Positions 1 to 6,568 of a DNA stretch of 8,026 nucleotides are shown piece by piece. Below the pieces are notes generated by a model. The model did no database searches. It was not told where the DNA came from and worked only from the letters and a program-made list of their open reading frames with translations. The stretch spans positions 1 to 8,026 of the forward strand of contig JBLHUT010000169.1 in NCBI GenBank assembly GCA_047629975.1, written 5' to 3'. This DNA is from JBLHUT01 sp047629975 (lineage in GTDB: Bacteria > Pseudomonadota > Alphaproteobacteria > Rhodobacterales > Rhodobacteraceae). Both the position numbers and the translations under genes were made by a program. How positions within the stretch are numbered: position 1 is the first letter of the stretch; each line of letters opens with the position of its first letter.

Positions 1-1788
1 GGTGTTTACCGCATGCTTGATGCCGAAAGTCGTGTGCTTTACGTGGGCAAGGCGCGCAATCTCAAGGCGCGTGTATCGAATTATGCGCGCCCCTCGGGGC
101 ATTCGGGGCGCATTGCGCGGATGATTTCGGAAACCAGCCGGATGATGTTTCTGACGACCCGCACAGAGACAGAGGCGCTTTTGCTCGAGCAGAACCTGAT
201 CAAGCAACTCAAGCCGCGCTACAACGTGTTGCTGCGCGACGATAAGAGCTTTCCGAATATCCTTGTGGCCAAAAACCACCCCTTTTCGCAGATCCGCAAA
301 CACCGCGGTGCAAAAAGTGACAAGGGGGCGTATTACGGCCCGTTCGCCAGCGCCGGTGCGGTGAACCGGACGCTGAACCAGTTGCAAAAGGTGTTCTTGT
401 TGCGCACCTGCACGGATGCGGTGTTCGAAAGCCGCACGCGTCCTTGTTTGCTGTTTCAGATCAAACGCTGTGCGGCGCCGTGTGTCGGGCGGATCAACGC
501 AGATGACTACGCAGGGCTGGTGAATGACGCAGAGCGGTTCCTGCAAGGCAAGTCGACCAACGTTCAGGCCAAGCTGGGCGAAGAGATGCAACAGGCCAGC
601 GAGAACATGGAGTTCGAGCGCGCCGCCGCCTTGCGTGACCGTATCCGTGCGCTGACACAGGTACAGACGGCGCAGGGGATCAACCCGCGCGGTGTCTCCG
701 AGGCTGACATCATCGGGCTGCACATGGACGGCGGTCAGGCCTGCGTGCAGGTGTTTTTTATTCGCGCCAACCAAAACTGGGGCAATCGGGATTTCTACCC
801 CCGAACGGGTGGCACCGACAGCTATGCCGAGGTGCTACAGGCGTTCTGTGGACAGTTCTATGACGGCAAAGAGCCCCCCCGGCAGGTGATCCTGTCCCAC
901 GACATCGACGACAAGGATCTGCTTGCCGAGGCGCTATCGGGAAAGGTCGGCCACAAGGTCGAGGTTCTTGTGCCGCAACGGGGCGAGAAGGCCGAACTGG
1001 TGTCGGGGGCCGTGCGCAATGCCCGCGAAAGCCTTGCGCGGAAAATGTCGGAAAGTGCCACCCAGACCAAGCTGTTGAAGGGTTTGGCCGAAGCCTTTCA
1101 GCTTGATGCTCCGCCGACCCGGATCGAGGTGTATGACAACAGCCACATTCAGGGCACCAATGCCGTGGGGGGCATGATTGTGACCGGACAGGACGGGTTC
1201 TTGAAAAGCCAGTACCGTAAGTACAACATCCGCGGCGAGGATATCACGCCGGGGGATGATTTCGGGATGATGAAAGAGGTCCTGACCCGCCGCTTTCAAC
1301 GCCTGCTCAAAGAGGACCCCGACCGCAAATCGGAGCTTTGGCCGGATTTGTTGCTGATCGACGGTGGCGCCGGTCAAATCAGTGCAGTGGCACAGATCAT
1401 GACTGAACTCGGCATCGGGGATGTGCCCTTTATCGGGGTGGCCAAAGGCGTTGACCGTGACGCGGGCAAGGAAGAGTTCCACCGCCCGGGGCAGCGGCCT
1501 TTTGCACTCAAGCATAACGACCCGATCTTGTACTTTGTGCAACGGATGCGCGACGAGGCGCACCGCTTTGCCATCGGAACGCATCGTGCAAAACGGGCCA
1601 AGCAGGTGGGCGCAAACCCGTTGGACGAAGTGGCAGGGGTCGGGGCGACCCGAAAACGGGCGTTGTTGCGACATTTCGGCAGCGCCAAGGCCGTCGGGCG
1701 GGCCAATCTTGCGGATCTCAAGGTCGTTGACGGGATTTCCGACGCGCTGGCACAAACGATTTACGACTTTTTTCACGAACGGGGCTGA
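1..1788 (+). CDS. uvrC: UvrABC system protein C, 5' end missing
   Basis: This is the dual-incision nuclease subunit of nucleotide excision repair, which cuts on both sides of a lesion after UvrA and UvrB load. The frame is open from base 1 and gives 595 residues. By comparison with E. coli UvrC, about 20-40 N-terminal residues lie outside the window. Numbering from base 1, a GIY-YIG 3'-incision domain spans about residues 1-85 (GVY at 1-3, YVG at 14-16, LLLEQNLIK at 60-68). Four cysteines C137, C149, C157 and C161 have the spacing of the UvrC cysteine cluster. A UVR motif that contacts UvrB lies at about 190-225. The RNase H-like 5'-incision domain carries the expected catalytic D379 (in YDNSH), D454 (in LIDGG) and H521. 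Tandem helix-hairpin-helix motifs occupy about 544-592. All key residues are present, so the gene looks functional. pgsA follows after 86 bases. Confidence 0.97.
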   Translation, partial: GVYRMLDAESRVLYVGKARNLKARVSNYARPSGHSGRIARMISETSRMMFLTTRTETEALLLEQNLIKQLKPRYNVLLRDDKSFPNILVAKNHPFSQIRKHRGAKSDKGAYYGPFASAGAVNRTLNQLQKVFLLRTCTDAVFESRTRPCLLFQIKRCAAPCVGRINADDYAGLVNDAERFLQGKSTNVQAKLGEEMQQASENMEFERAAALRDRIRALTQVQTAQGINPRGVSEADIIGLHMDGGQACVQVFFIRANQNWGNRDFYPRTGGTDSYAEVLQAFCGQFYDGKEPPRQVILSHDIDDKDLLAEALSGKVGHKVEVLVPQRGEKAELVSGAVRNARESLARKMSESATQTKLLKGLAEAFQLDAPPTRIEVYDNSHIQGTNAVGGMIVTGQDGFLKSQYRKYNIRGEDITPGDDFGMMKEVLTRRFQRLLKEDPDRKSELWPDLLLIDGGAGQISAVAQIMTELGIGDVPFIGVAKGVDRDAGKEEFHRPGQRPFALKHNDPILYFVQRMRDEAHRFAIGTHRAKRAKQVGANPLDEVAGVGATRKRALLRHFGSAKAVGRANLADLKVVDGISDALAQTIYDFFHERG

Positions 1789-1821
1789 GGCTGGATGCGC
1801 GGCAAATTCAGCCTGAAGCCC
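1782..1821 (+). terminator. Hairpin over the uvrC stop codon, possible terminator or processing site
   Basis: An inverted repeat is directly visible: GGGCT (1782-1786) pairs with AGCCC (1817-1821), and AGGCTG (1788-1793) pairs with CAGCCT (1809-1814). The two stems are separated by a small asymmetric bulge and close a 15-base loop, giving 11 G+C-rich base pairs. The stop codon lies inside the 5' arm. No T-run follows directly; the nearest pyrimidine stretch is about 1837-1850. A standard Rho-independent terminator is therefore only one reading. Partial attenuation between uvrC and pgsA, or protection of the uvrC 3' end, would fit as well. Confidence 0.4.
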
Positions 1822-1874
1822 AGAGAACAGGCGCAGTCTCTTTCCCCCGCCCTGCGAACGCGATAGACTTAGGC

Positions 1875-2549
1875 ATGCGGTGGACAATTCCAAATATTCT
1901 GACAGCCTTAAGGTTGATCGCGGCGCCCGGAGTGGCGGTGATGTTTTTGTATTTCAATCGGCCTTGGGCGGATTGGTTCGCCCTTATTCTGTTCAGTGTT
2001 GCGGCCCTGACCGATTGGGTCGACGGATACCTTGCGCGGGCGTTGAAGCAGGAAACCCGACTCGGGGCGATGCTGGACCCGATCGCGGATAAAGCGATGG
2101 TCGTGATTGCATTGTTGGTCATCACGGGCTTTTCCGGAATGAACCCGTGGATTTTGCTGCCCTCTACTTTGATTTTGTTCCGCGAAGTGTCTGTCAGCGG
2201 GCTGCGCGAGTTTCTGGGTGACCAGTCCGGCGCGCTCAAGGTCACAAAACTGGCCAAGTGGAAGACGACGGCGCAGATGGTCGCAATTGCCATTCTGTTC
2301 GCACGAGGCGCGTTCGAGCATTACATCGGGATGCTGACACAAGGCATGGACGAGGCAATGGTCGCGGCGGTGTTGTCGGGGCGCGAAGAGGACGTGTTCG
2401 GATTGCGCTGGTTGGTGATCGGCTGGGATGCTTGCTGGTACGGGGGGGTTCTGTTGCTTTGGTTGGCGGCTGCGTTAACGCTTGTGACGGGGTGGGATTA
2501 TTTCCACAAGGCATGGCCCTATCTGAAAGAAGAGAGAAGCGATGATTGA
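1875..2549 (+). CDS. pgsA: CDP-diacylglycerol--glycerol-3-phosphate 3-phosphatidyltransferase
   Basis: This integral inner-membrane enzyme transfers the phosphatidyl group from CDP-diacylglycerol to glycerol 3-phosphate. The product, phosphatidylglycerophosphate, leads to phosphatidylglycerol and cardiolipin. The 224-residue protein has the complete CDP-alcohol phosphatidyltransferase signature: D47, D50-G51, A54-R55, G64, D68 and D72. These are the metal- and CDP-binding residues of the family. The N-terminus (NILTALRL, residues 7-14) is typical of PgsA, and several hydrophobic segments follow. PgsA is preferred over phosphatidylserine synthase because of this N-terminus, the length and the position after uvrC, a common alphaproteobacterial order. 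The ATG has no clear ribosome-binding site; TAGACT at 1864-1869 lies just upstream. The last 8 bases overlap moaD, suggesting translational coupling. Confidence 0.93.
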   Translation: MRWTIPNILTALRLIAAPGVAVMFLYFNRPWADWFALILFSVAALTDWVDGYLARALKQETRLGAMLDPIADKAMVVIALLVITGFSGMNPWILLPSTLILFREVSVSGLREFLGDQSGALKVTKLAKWKTTAQMVAIAILFARGAFEHYIGMLTQGMDEAMVAAVLSGREEDVFGLRWLVIGWDACWYGGVLLLWLAAALTLVTGWDYFHKAWPYLKEERSDD

Positions 2550-2790
2550 TGTGCTGTACTTCGCGTGGGTGCGCGAGCGGATCGGGTTGCCCAAGGAAAA
2601 AGTGGAAACGGGTGCGGCTACGGTTGGCGAGCTTGTGGCCGAGCTTTGCGCGCGCGAGGAGCGGTATGCTGCGGCCTTTGCAGACCTGAGTGCGGTGCGT
2701 GTCGCGCTGGATCAGGAGTTGTCGACCTTCGAGGCACCACTGATCGGTGTGCGCGAGGTTGCGTTCTTTCCGCCCATGACCGGCGGCTGA
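2542..2790 (+). CDS. moaD: Molybdopterin synthase small (sulfur-carrier) subunit
   Basis: MoaD is the ubiquitin-like small subunit of molybdopterin synthase. Its C-terminal glycine is adenylated by MoeB and converted to a thiocarboxylate, which supplies sulfur to cyclic pyranopterin monophosphate in molybdenum cofactor synthesis. The 82-residue length is typical of the family, and the protein ends in FFPPMTGG with the essential Gly81-Gly82 tail. The N-terminal MIDVLYFAWVRERIG resembles the first beta-strand and following segment of MoaD proteins. The start codon lies within the pgsA end (8-base overlap), preceded by a purine-rich GAAGAGAG stretch inside pgsA that can serve as ribosome-binding site. 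moaE follows after 14 bases, so both subunits should be made together. No moaA, moaB or moaC is in the window. Confidence 0.95.
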   Translation: MIDVLYFAWVRERIGLPKEKVETGAATVGELVAELCAREERYAAAFADLSAVRVALDQELSTFEAPLIGVREVAFFPPMTGG

Positions 2791-2804
2791 AAAGGGGCTT
2801 GATC

Positions 2805-3248
2805 ATGGCGCAAGTGCGGGTACAGCAAGAAACTTTTTCGCTTGGCTCCGAGGTCGAGGCATTCAGCACAGGGCAGCATAACGCCGGTGCCATCGTCAGC
2901 TTTGCCGGAATCGTACGTGACGACAGCGGTGTGATGTCGGAAATGACGATCGAACACTATCCGGGAATGACCGAAGCGGCCTTGCAAAAAATCTGTGACG
3001 AGGCCGTGTCGCGCTGGTCGTTGGCGGATGCGCTGGTTATTCACAGGTACGGGGTTTTGCGCCCCGGTGACAAGATCATGATGGTTGCCACCGCGGCACG
3101 TCACCGCAAAGACGCCTTTGAGGCTGCCGAGTATTTGATGGATTATCTCAAGTCGCGTGCGCCGTTCTGGAAGCAGGAGCGCGGCGCAAACGGTGAAAGC
3201 TGGGTCGCGGCAAAAGACACCGACGAAGACGCCCTGACCCGTTGGTAG
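2805..3248 (+). CDS. moaE: Molybdopterin synthase catalytic (large) subunit
   Basis: MoaE is the large subunit of the heterotetrameric molybdopterin synthase. It binds cyclic pyranopterin monophosphate and uses the MoaD thiocarboxylate to build the dithiolene of molybdopterin. The 147-residue protein shows the family landmarks: SFAGIVRD (32-39), EHYPGM (50-55), ARHRKDAFEA (98-107) and LKSRAPFWKQE (115-125). H100, R101, K116 and K123 match the spacing of the active-site residues H103, R104, K119 and K126 of the E. coli enzyme. The frame is open upstream of the chosen start through moaD, but that extension is a shadow. The ATG at 2805 gives a normal MoaE N-terminus and has AAAGGGG (2791-2797) seven bases ahead as ribosome-binding site. 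It is the last gene of this plus-strand unit and converges on the minus-strand genes after 28 bases. Confidence 0.96.
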   Translation: MAQVRVQQETFSLGSEVEAFSTGQHNAGAIVSFAGIVRDDSGVMSEMTIEHYPGMTEAALQKICDEAVSRWSLADALVIHRYGVLRPGDKIMMVATAARHRKDAFEAAEYLMDYLKSRAPFWKQERGANGESWVAAKDTDEDALTRW

Positions 3249-3265
3249 CCCGAAAGTTTTTTGCC

Positions 3266-3295
3266 ACGCGCGGGGATCAGATCCCGTGATGCGCG
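3266..3295. other. Inverted repeat between convergent genes
   Basis: GGGAT (3273-3277), CAG, ATCCC (3281-3285) forms a short perfect hairpin, flanked by CGCG-rich outer segments that can extend it imperfectly. It overlaps the last codons and stop of the minus-strand coiled-coil gene and lies just after the moaE end. A T-run (3257-3262) precedes it on the plus strand and reads as an A-run on the minus strand, so it fits no textbook terminator in either direction. It may help end transcription from one or both sides; this is inference. Confidence 0.25.
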
Positions 3296-3600
3296 ATATA
3301 TTCGCGTAACTCCTCGGCTTCTCTGCGGGCGTTTTGCAGGCCACTCATTGTCGCTCCCAGCTCTGCTTCGGTCTGCGTCAGTTTGTTGGTCAACTCGGCC
3401 TCGCGCTGCTGCATATACGTTATTGCCTGATCACGGGTTTCCTCGGCATCGTGCAATTCCTGGGCCATTTTTTCCAACTCGCCCATGTCGGCTTGCGTCA
3501 CGCGGCTTAACCGGTGGATCAGCCAACTTGCAAACCACCCCAGAAGGAACGCGACGAACAAGATGATCGCGGTCACAAGGATGAATTCTGTTCTATTCAT
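3277..3600 (-). CDS. Small membrane-anchored coiled-coil protein, function unknown
   Basis: I do not recognise a named family. The 107-residue protein starts MNRTEF, followed by one strongly hydrophobic segment (about residues 7-29, rich in I, L, F and W), then a basic HRLSR patch. The remainder (about 35-104) is almost entirely charged and polar helix with heptad-like spacing, including LEKMAQELHDAEETRDQ and QREAELTNKLTQTEAELG. It has no proline between residue 30 and the end. This predicts an inner-membrane anchor with a coiled-coil rod, probably cytoplasmic by the positive-inside rule because the basic patch follows the helix. The ATG overlaps the end of the upstream OmpA-domain gene by 8 bases and has a strong GAGGAG ribosome-binding site (3613-3608 on the minus strand) seven bases ahead. 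The two are therefore clearly co-expressed and may act together. Coding is supported by the overlap, the site and the sensible protein. Confidence 0.82.
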   Translation of the reverse strand: MNRTEFILVTAIILFVAFLLGWFASWLIHRLSRVTQADMGELEKMAQELHDAEETRDQAITYMQQREAELTNKLTQTEAELGATMSGLQNARREAEELREYIAHHGI

Positions 3601-5530
3601 TCGGTGTCTCCTCGGGCTGCGGTGTCGCTGTGGGGGTCTCGGCGGTCGGGTTCGGGGCTTCGTCCGGAATCAGGGGCGGGTCCTCGCTGGCCGGGTCCTC
3701 AATCAGGCGAAACTCGATTCGGCGGTTTGCTTCACGGCCGGCCTCGCTGTCGTTATCAGCGATGGGTTCCGCCTCGCCAAAGCCGGTGGCAGCGATCCGT
3801 CCGGTCAGCACACGCCGTGCAACCAGCGCATCCAGAACAGAGTTGGCGCGCTGTTGTGAAAGCGACAGGTTCATTTCCTCGCGGCCCTGACTGTCGGTGT
3901 AGCCGGCGATTTCAAGTTGCATCTCGACATCCTTGCACGCCTTCAGCACGTCGGCGACGGTGTCCATCACCCGCACGGCGCTTCCTGTGATTTCGGTTGA
4001 TCCCGGGTCGAATGTAATTTTCGTGGTGGCCAGAATGCCGGTGATCTTGTCCAGACATTCCTGAGGGGAGGGTAACGCGAGGACAGGATCAAACGACTTG
4101 TTGTAGCGGGCCTCGATTTCAAAGTTTTGTCCGCCGCCCAACTGGTCGGACAAAAAGCCCGAGATCGTGTCAGAGGCATTCGGGTTGCCGGTCACGCCGC
4201 GCAACTGGATGAAGTCGGGTTGGACGATGACCGAGCCGTAAGTCAACTCCGAGAGGGCCTGCAAACCGGCGAGCACCCTGATCGGCCAGCCTTCGGGCAC
4301 GGACGAATCGATGCGCGTGGCGACATAGACCGAGGTGGACCCGAATCGCGCCTTGGCAAAGGTGGTTACGGCGTCGCGGACCTGTTCGTCGGTGACCCGT
4401 CCGCGCAATTGCACCTGCCCCTCGGGGCTGCGGGTCGCGATAAATTCCGGCGGGCCGGTATCGGTGGCGCCAGATCCGTCGATCGTGACGGGTTCGGGCA
4501 GCACGGATTGCAGGGAAAACCCGTCGGGCAGGTTGCTCTCCAATGCGCCGACCACCTTGTCAAAAATCGCTTGCGAGGTTTCTGGAAGCGCCACAAGAGT
4601 GACTTCGGTATCCGAGAAAGTCACCGTGCCTCCGCCCAGATCAGAGACGGCGCTGATCCCCTGCTCGACCGCGTCCGGCCATTGAGGGCTCGGGACACCA
4701 AGTCCGAGTGTGCACACGACCTTGCCGTTCAACCCGGCCTTGCGCGCGGCCGACAGGATGCGCGCCCGACCCACATTGTTATCTGCCGAACAAGCGTCAA
4801 AGCGGGCGGGGGTGCCACCCAGCGGATCAGACCGGAACCGCAATGTGAACGGGGTAATCACAGGGCGCGGCGCGCTGATGTCGAGGGCCAGCCGTACAGA
4901 CCGCGGAACCCGGCGTGACAGGTCGGCCTCGATCCGGGCTTTTTCGCCGGCGCTTGAGGAAATTGCCATGATGCGGACCTCGCCGGCGGCAACCGAGATT
5001 TTGGACCTTGGCAGTTCTGCCAGCGCCTCAAGCGCGAAATCCATCGCAAGGCTCCAGTTGTCGGGCACGTCGTATTGTGCCGACTCAAGCAGATCGGCCA
5101 CCTGAATATTATCGGAAAGGTTGCTGATTGCGCTGTCCAGACGCCGCCGGTCATACTCTTGCGGGACCAGCCCGATCATTGATACGCCGTCGTCATTGCG
5201 CAGCAACTCGACAGAGAATCGCGGGGCGGCAAGCGGTTGTGCGTCGATCACATCCATGCCGTCGATCACGCGTGTGGGGTCAACGACACCGCCACTCAAT
5301 ACCAAAGCGCGAAATCGCATCGCCTCGCTGGGCGAGGTGCCTGTCACGATCACCTGAAGTCCGTCCGTTGCCACATCTGCCCAGTCGAAACCTTCGGATT
5401 TAAGGATTTGCCTCACCGCCGTGCTGGACACTTTTTCAATAACGTTGACCGCGACAAAGGCGGACATTCCACATAATGTGGCGGCAAGCACCAGCGCAGA
5501 GCCGGTTATGAACGAGGGGCCTAGGCGCAT
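3593..5530 (-). CDS. Membrane-anchored OmpA-family protein with BON-like repeats
   Basis: This 645-residue envelope protein ends in an OmpA/Pal-type peptidoglycan-binding domain (about 489-607). The domain has TDSQG, LSLSQQRANSV and GREANRRIEF, including the conserved Asp and Arg that bind diaminopimelate in this family, and two cysteines (ECLDK and LKACKD) positioned like a disulfide pair. An acidic, proline/threonine-rich tail of about 38 residues follows. The N-terminus has a hydrophobic segment (about 6-30) without an obvious lipobox or signal-peptidase site, so a retained membrane anchor is likely. Between them, about residues 115-478 hold three diverged repeats resembling paired BON modules. 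There is no sign of a beta-barrel. The order anchor, BON, OmpA resembles mycobacterial ArfA. I chose the ATG at 5530; a TTG at 5560 would add ten residues, and neither has a ribosome-binding site. It lies 61 bases after ubiA and overlaps the coiled-coil gene. Probable role: linking inner membrane and cell wall. Confidence 0.88.
   Translation of the reverse strand: MRLGPSFITGSALVLAATLCGMSAFVAVNVIEKVSSTAVRQILKSEGFDWADVATDGLQVIVTGTSPSEAMRFRALVLSGGVVDPTRVIDGMDVIDAQPLAAPRFSVELLRNDDGVSMIGLVPQEYDRRRLDSAISNLSDNIQVADLLESAQYDVPDNWSLAMDFALEALAELPRSKISVAAGEVRIMAISSSAGEKARIEADLSRRVPRSVRLALDISAPRPVITPFTLRFRSDPLGGTPARFDACSADNNVGRARILSAARKAGLNGKVVCTLGLGVPSPQWPDAVEQGISAVSDLGGGTVTFSDTEVTLVALPETSQAIFDKVVGALESNLPDGFSLQSVLPEPVTIDGSGATDTGPPEFIATRSPEGQVQLRGRVTDEQVRDAVTTFAKARFGSTSVYVATRIDSSVPEGWPIRVLAGLQALSELTYGSVIVQPDFIQLRGVTGNPNASDTISGFLSDQLGGGQNFEIEARYNKSFDPVLALPSPQECLDKITGILATTKITFDPGSTEITGSAVRVMDTVADVLKACKDVEMQLEIAGYTDSQGREEMNLSLSQQRANSVLDALVARRVLTGRIAATGFGEAEPIADNDSEAGREANRRIEFRLIEDPASEDPPLIPDEAPNPTAETPTATPQPEETPNE
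4095..5190 (-). repeat. Three diverged protein-level repeats in the OmpA-family protein
   Basis: By eye, three units of roughly 105-110 residues align, at about residues 115-222, 243-348 and 368-478 of the encoded protein. Each ends its first half with a P-x-x-W motif (VPDNW, SPQW, VPEGW). An amphipathic helix with A/S-L/V-x-x-L follows (EALAEL, SAVSDL, QALSEL), then two short strands (ISVAAGEVRIMA, VTFSDTEVTLVA, VIVQPDFIQLRG), a second helix and a strand. The pattern matches the general form of BON domains (two strands, helix, strands), but identity is low and the family assignment is inference. There is no DNA-level repeat. Confidence 0.45.
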
Positions 5531-5591
5531 GGAGGGTGCAATCGGTATGGTCGGGTACAACGGGTGTAAAGCGGTGTCGGGGCGGGATCAA

Positions 5592-6557
5592 TCACGCAAG
5601 TAAAACAAGGCATAGAAAGGCGACAGGTATCAGCCCAGCATTTCGATTCGAGCGAAATATTGCCAGGCAGGTCTCGGGCGCGCTTGTGTCCAGTTTCGCC
5701 AATTGCCATGCCATATGCCACCCGAATCCCCAGACGCCGATCAAGCCTGTCACCAGTGCGGTCGTGCTGTGCGGCTGCGCCAATGCGATAATCATCGCCA
5801 GCGTCAGCAGAAACACCGTCAGCACCATGAACCCGCGAAGCCAGCGGCGGCTGTTCTCTCCGAACAGGCGGGCGGTTGACTTGACGCCGATCAACGCGTC
5901 GTCTTCGGTATCCTGATGCGCATAGATCGTGTCGTAAAACAGCGTCCATGCAATGCCACCAAGGTACAAAAGCACCGGTGCCGCCGAGAGTGATCCTGTG
6001 TGTGCGGCCCAAGCCAGTAATGCGCCCCAGTTGAACGCAAGGCCCAGAAACACCTGCGGCCACCACGTAAAGCGCTTGGCAAAGGGGTAGATTGCAACCA
6101 GCGCGAGTGACCCGATGCCCAACATAATGGCCGTCAGGTTGAACGTGAGCAAGATACCGAACGCTAGCAATGACTGGGCAATCATCCACGCCAGGGCCTG
6201 TTTCGTGGTGACCTGCCCCGAGGGGATCGGCCGCGAGCGTGTGCGGGCGACTTTGGCGTCGATGTCGCGGTCTGTGATATCGTTCCATGTGCAACCCGCG
6301 CCGCGCATCAGCCACGCACCGATGGCGCAGCCGGCCACAATCCACAGATCGAACAGGCGCGGTGTGCCTGCCGCAGCCGCCAGAAGAACACCCCACCAAC
6401 AGGGCAACAGCAACAACCACGTCCCGATCGGGCGGTCGGCGCGTGACAAGCGTAAATAGGGCCGGGTGACGGCGGGCGCAAACCGGTCTACCCAATTGCC
6501 GCGTACTGCGTCGGAAACCTGTCCGTCTGGCTCTGGTGTATTTGTCGTTTGGGTCAT
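5592..6557 (-). CDS. ubiA: 4-hydroxybenzoate polyprenyltransferase
   Basis: UbiA attaches the polyprenyl chain to 4-hydroxybenzoate in the inner membrane, the first membrane-bound step of ubiquinone synthesis. The 321-residue protein has both Asp-rich, Mg-diphosphate-binding motifs of the UbiA superfamily: N92-D93-x2-D96-x3-D100 (in WNDITDRDID) and D209-x2-Y212-x2-Q215-D216-x2-D219. SRPIPSG (108-114) follows the first motif, as in UbiA proteins. Multiple hydrophobic segments fill the rest, consistent with the family's nine helices. About 35 polar N-terminal residues precede the usual core start (RLSRADRPIG). The cytochrome c oxidase branch (heme o synthase) and chlorophyll synthase are less likely because of the DxxYAxQDxxDD form of the second motif. 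The ATG has no visible ribosome-binding site and lies 11 bases from the divergent rsmE start. Downstream, 61 bases separate it from the OmpA-family gene, probably in the same transcript. Confidence 0.94.
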   Translation of the reverse strand: MTQTTNTPEPDGQVSDAVRGNWVDRFAPAVTRPYLRLSRADRPIGTWLLLLPCWWGVLLAAAAGTPRLFDLWIVAGCAIGAWLMRGAGCTWNDITDRDIDAKVARTRSRPIPSGQVTTKQALAWMIAQSLLAFGILLTFNLTAIMLGIGSLALVAIYPFAKRFTWWPQVFLGLAFNWGALLAWAAHTGSLSAAPVLLYLGGIAWTLFYDTIYAHQDTEDDALIGVKSTARLFGENSRRWLRGFMVLTVFLLTLAMIIALAQPHSTTALVTGLIGVWGFGWHMAWQLAKLDTSAPETCLAIFRSNRNAGLIPVAFLCLVLLA

Positions 6558-6568
6558 AGATTACAGCC
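6558..6568. promoter_or_regulatory. Divergent ubiA/rsmE start region, 11 bases
   Basis: Only 11 bases separate the two start codons, so any promoter must overlap the coding ends of the opposite gene. On the plus strand TAGATT (6557-6562) matches TATAAT at four of six positions and would place a transcript start near the rsmE ATG. On the minus strand TAATCT, directly before the ubiA ATG, matches only three. Neither has a good -35 element at normal spacing, and neither gene has a Shine-Dalgarno sequence. Leaderless or near-leaderless transcripts are a plausible reading, but the promoter positions themselves are weakly supported. Confidence 0.35.

Noticed and set aside
934..1893. Open frame of 319 codons on the minus strand, antisense to uvrC
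   Set aside because: It lies opposite a gene with all UvrC motifs. The protein has no recognisable domain, and long antisense frames are expected in GC-rich DNA.
2565..2804. Upstream extension of the moaE frame through moaD
   Set aside because: The added residues are Cys/Gly/Arg-rich and unlike MoaE, while the ATG at 2805 has a ribosome-binding site and gives the normal family length.
4127..4918. Open frame of 263 codons on the plus strand opposite the OmpA-family gene
   Set aside because: It is a low-complexity Arg/Gly/Asp-rich product, antisense to a well-supported gene; it is a composition shadow.
5531..5591. G-rich tracts on the plus strand between ubiA and the OmpA-family gene, possible quadruplex
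   Set aside because: Loops between the GGG runs are too long and uneven for a convincing quadruplex; this is only a base-composition effect.
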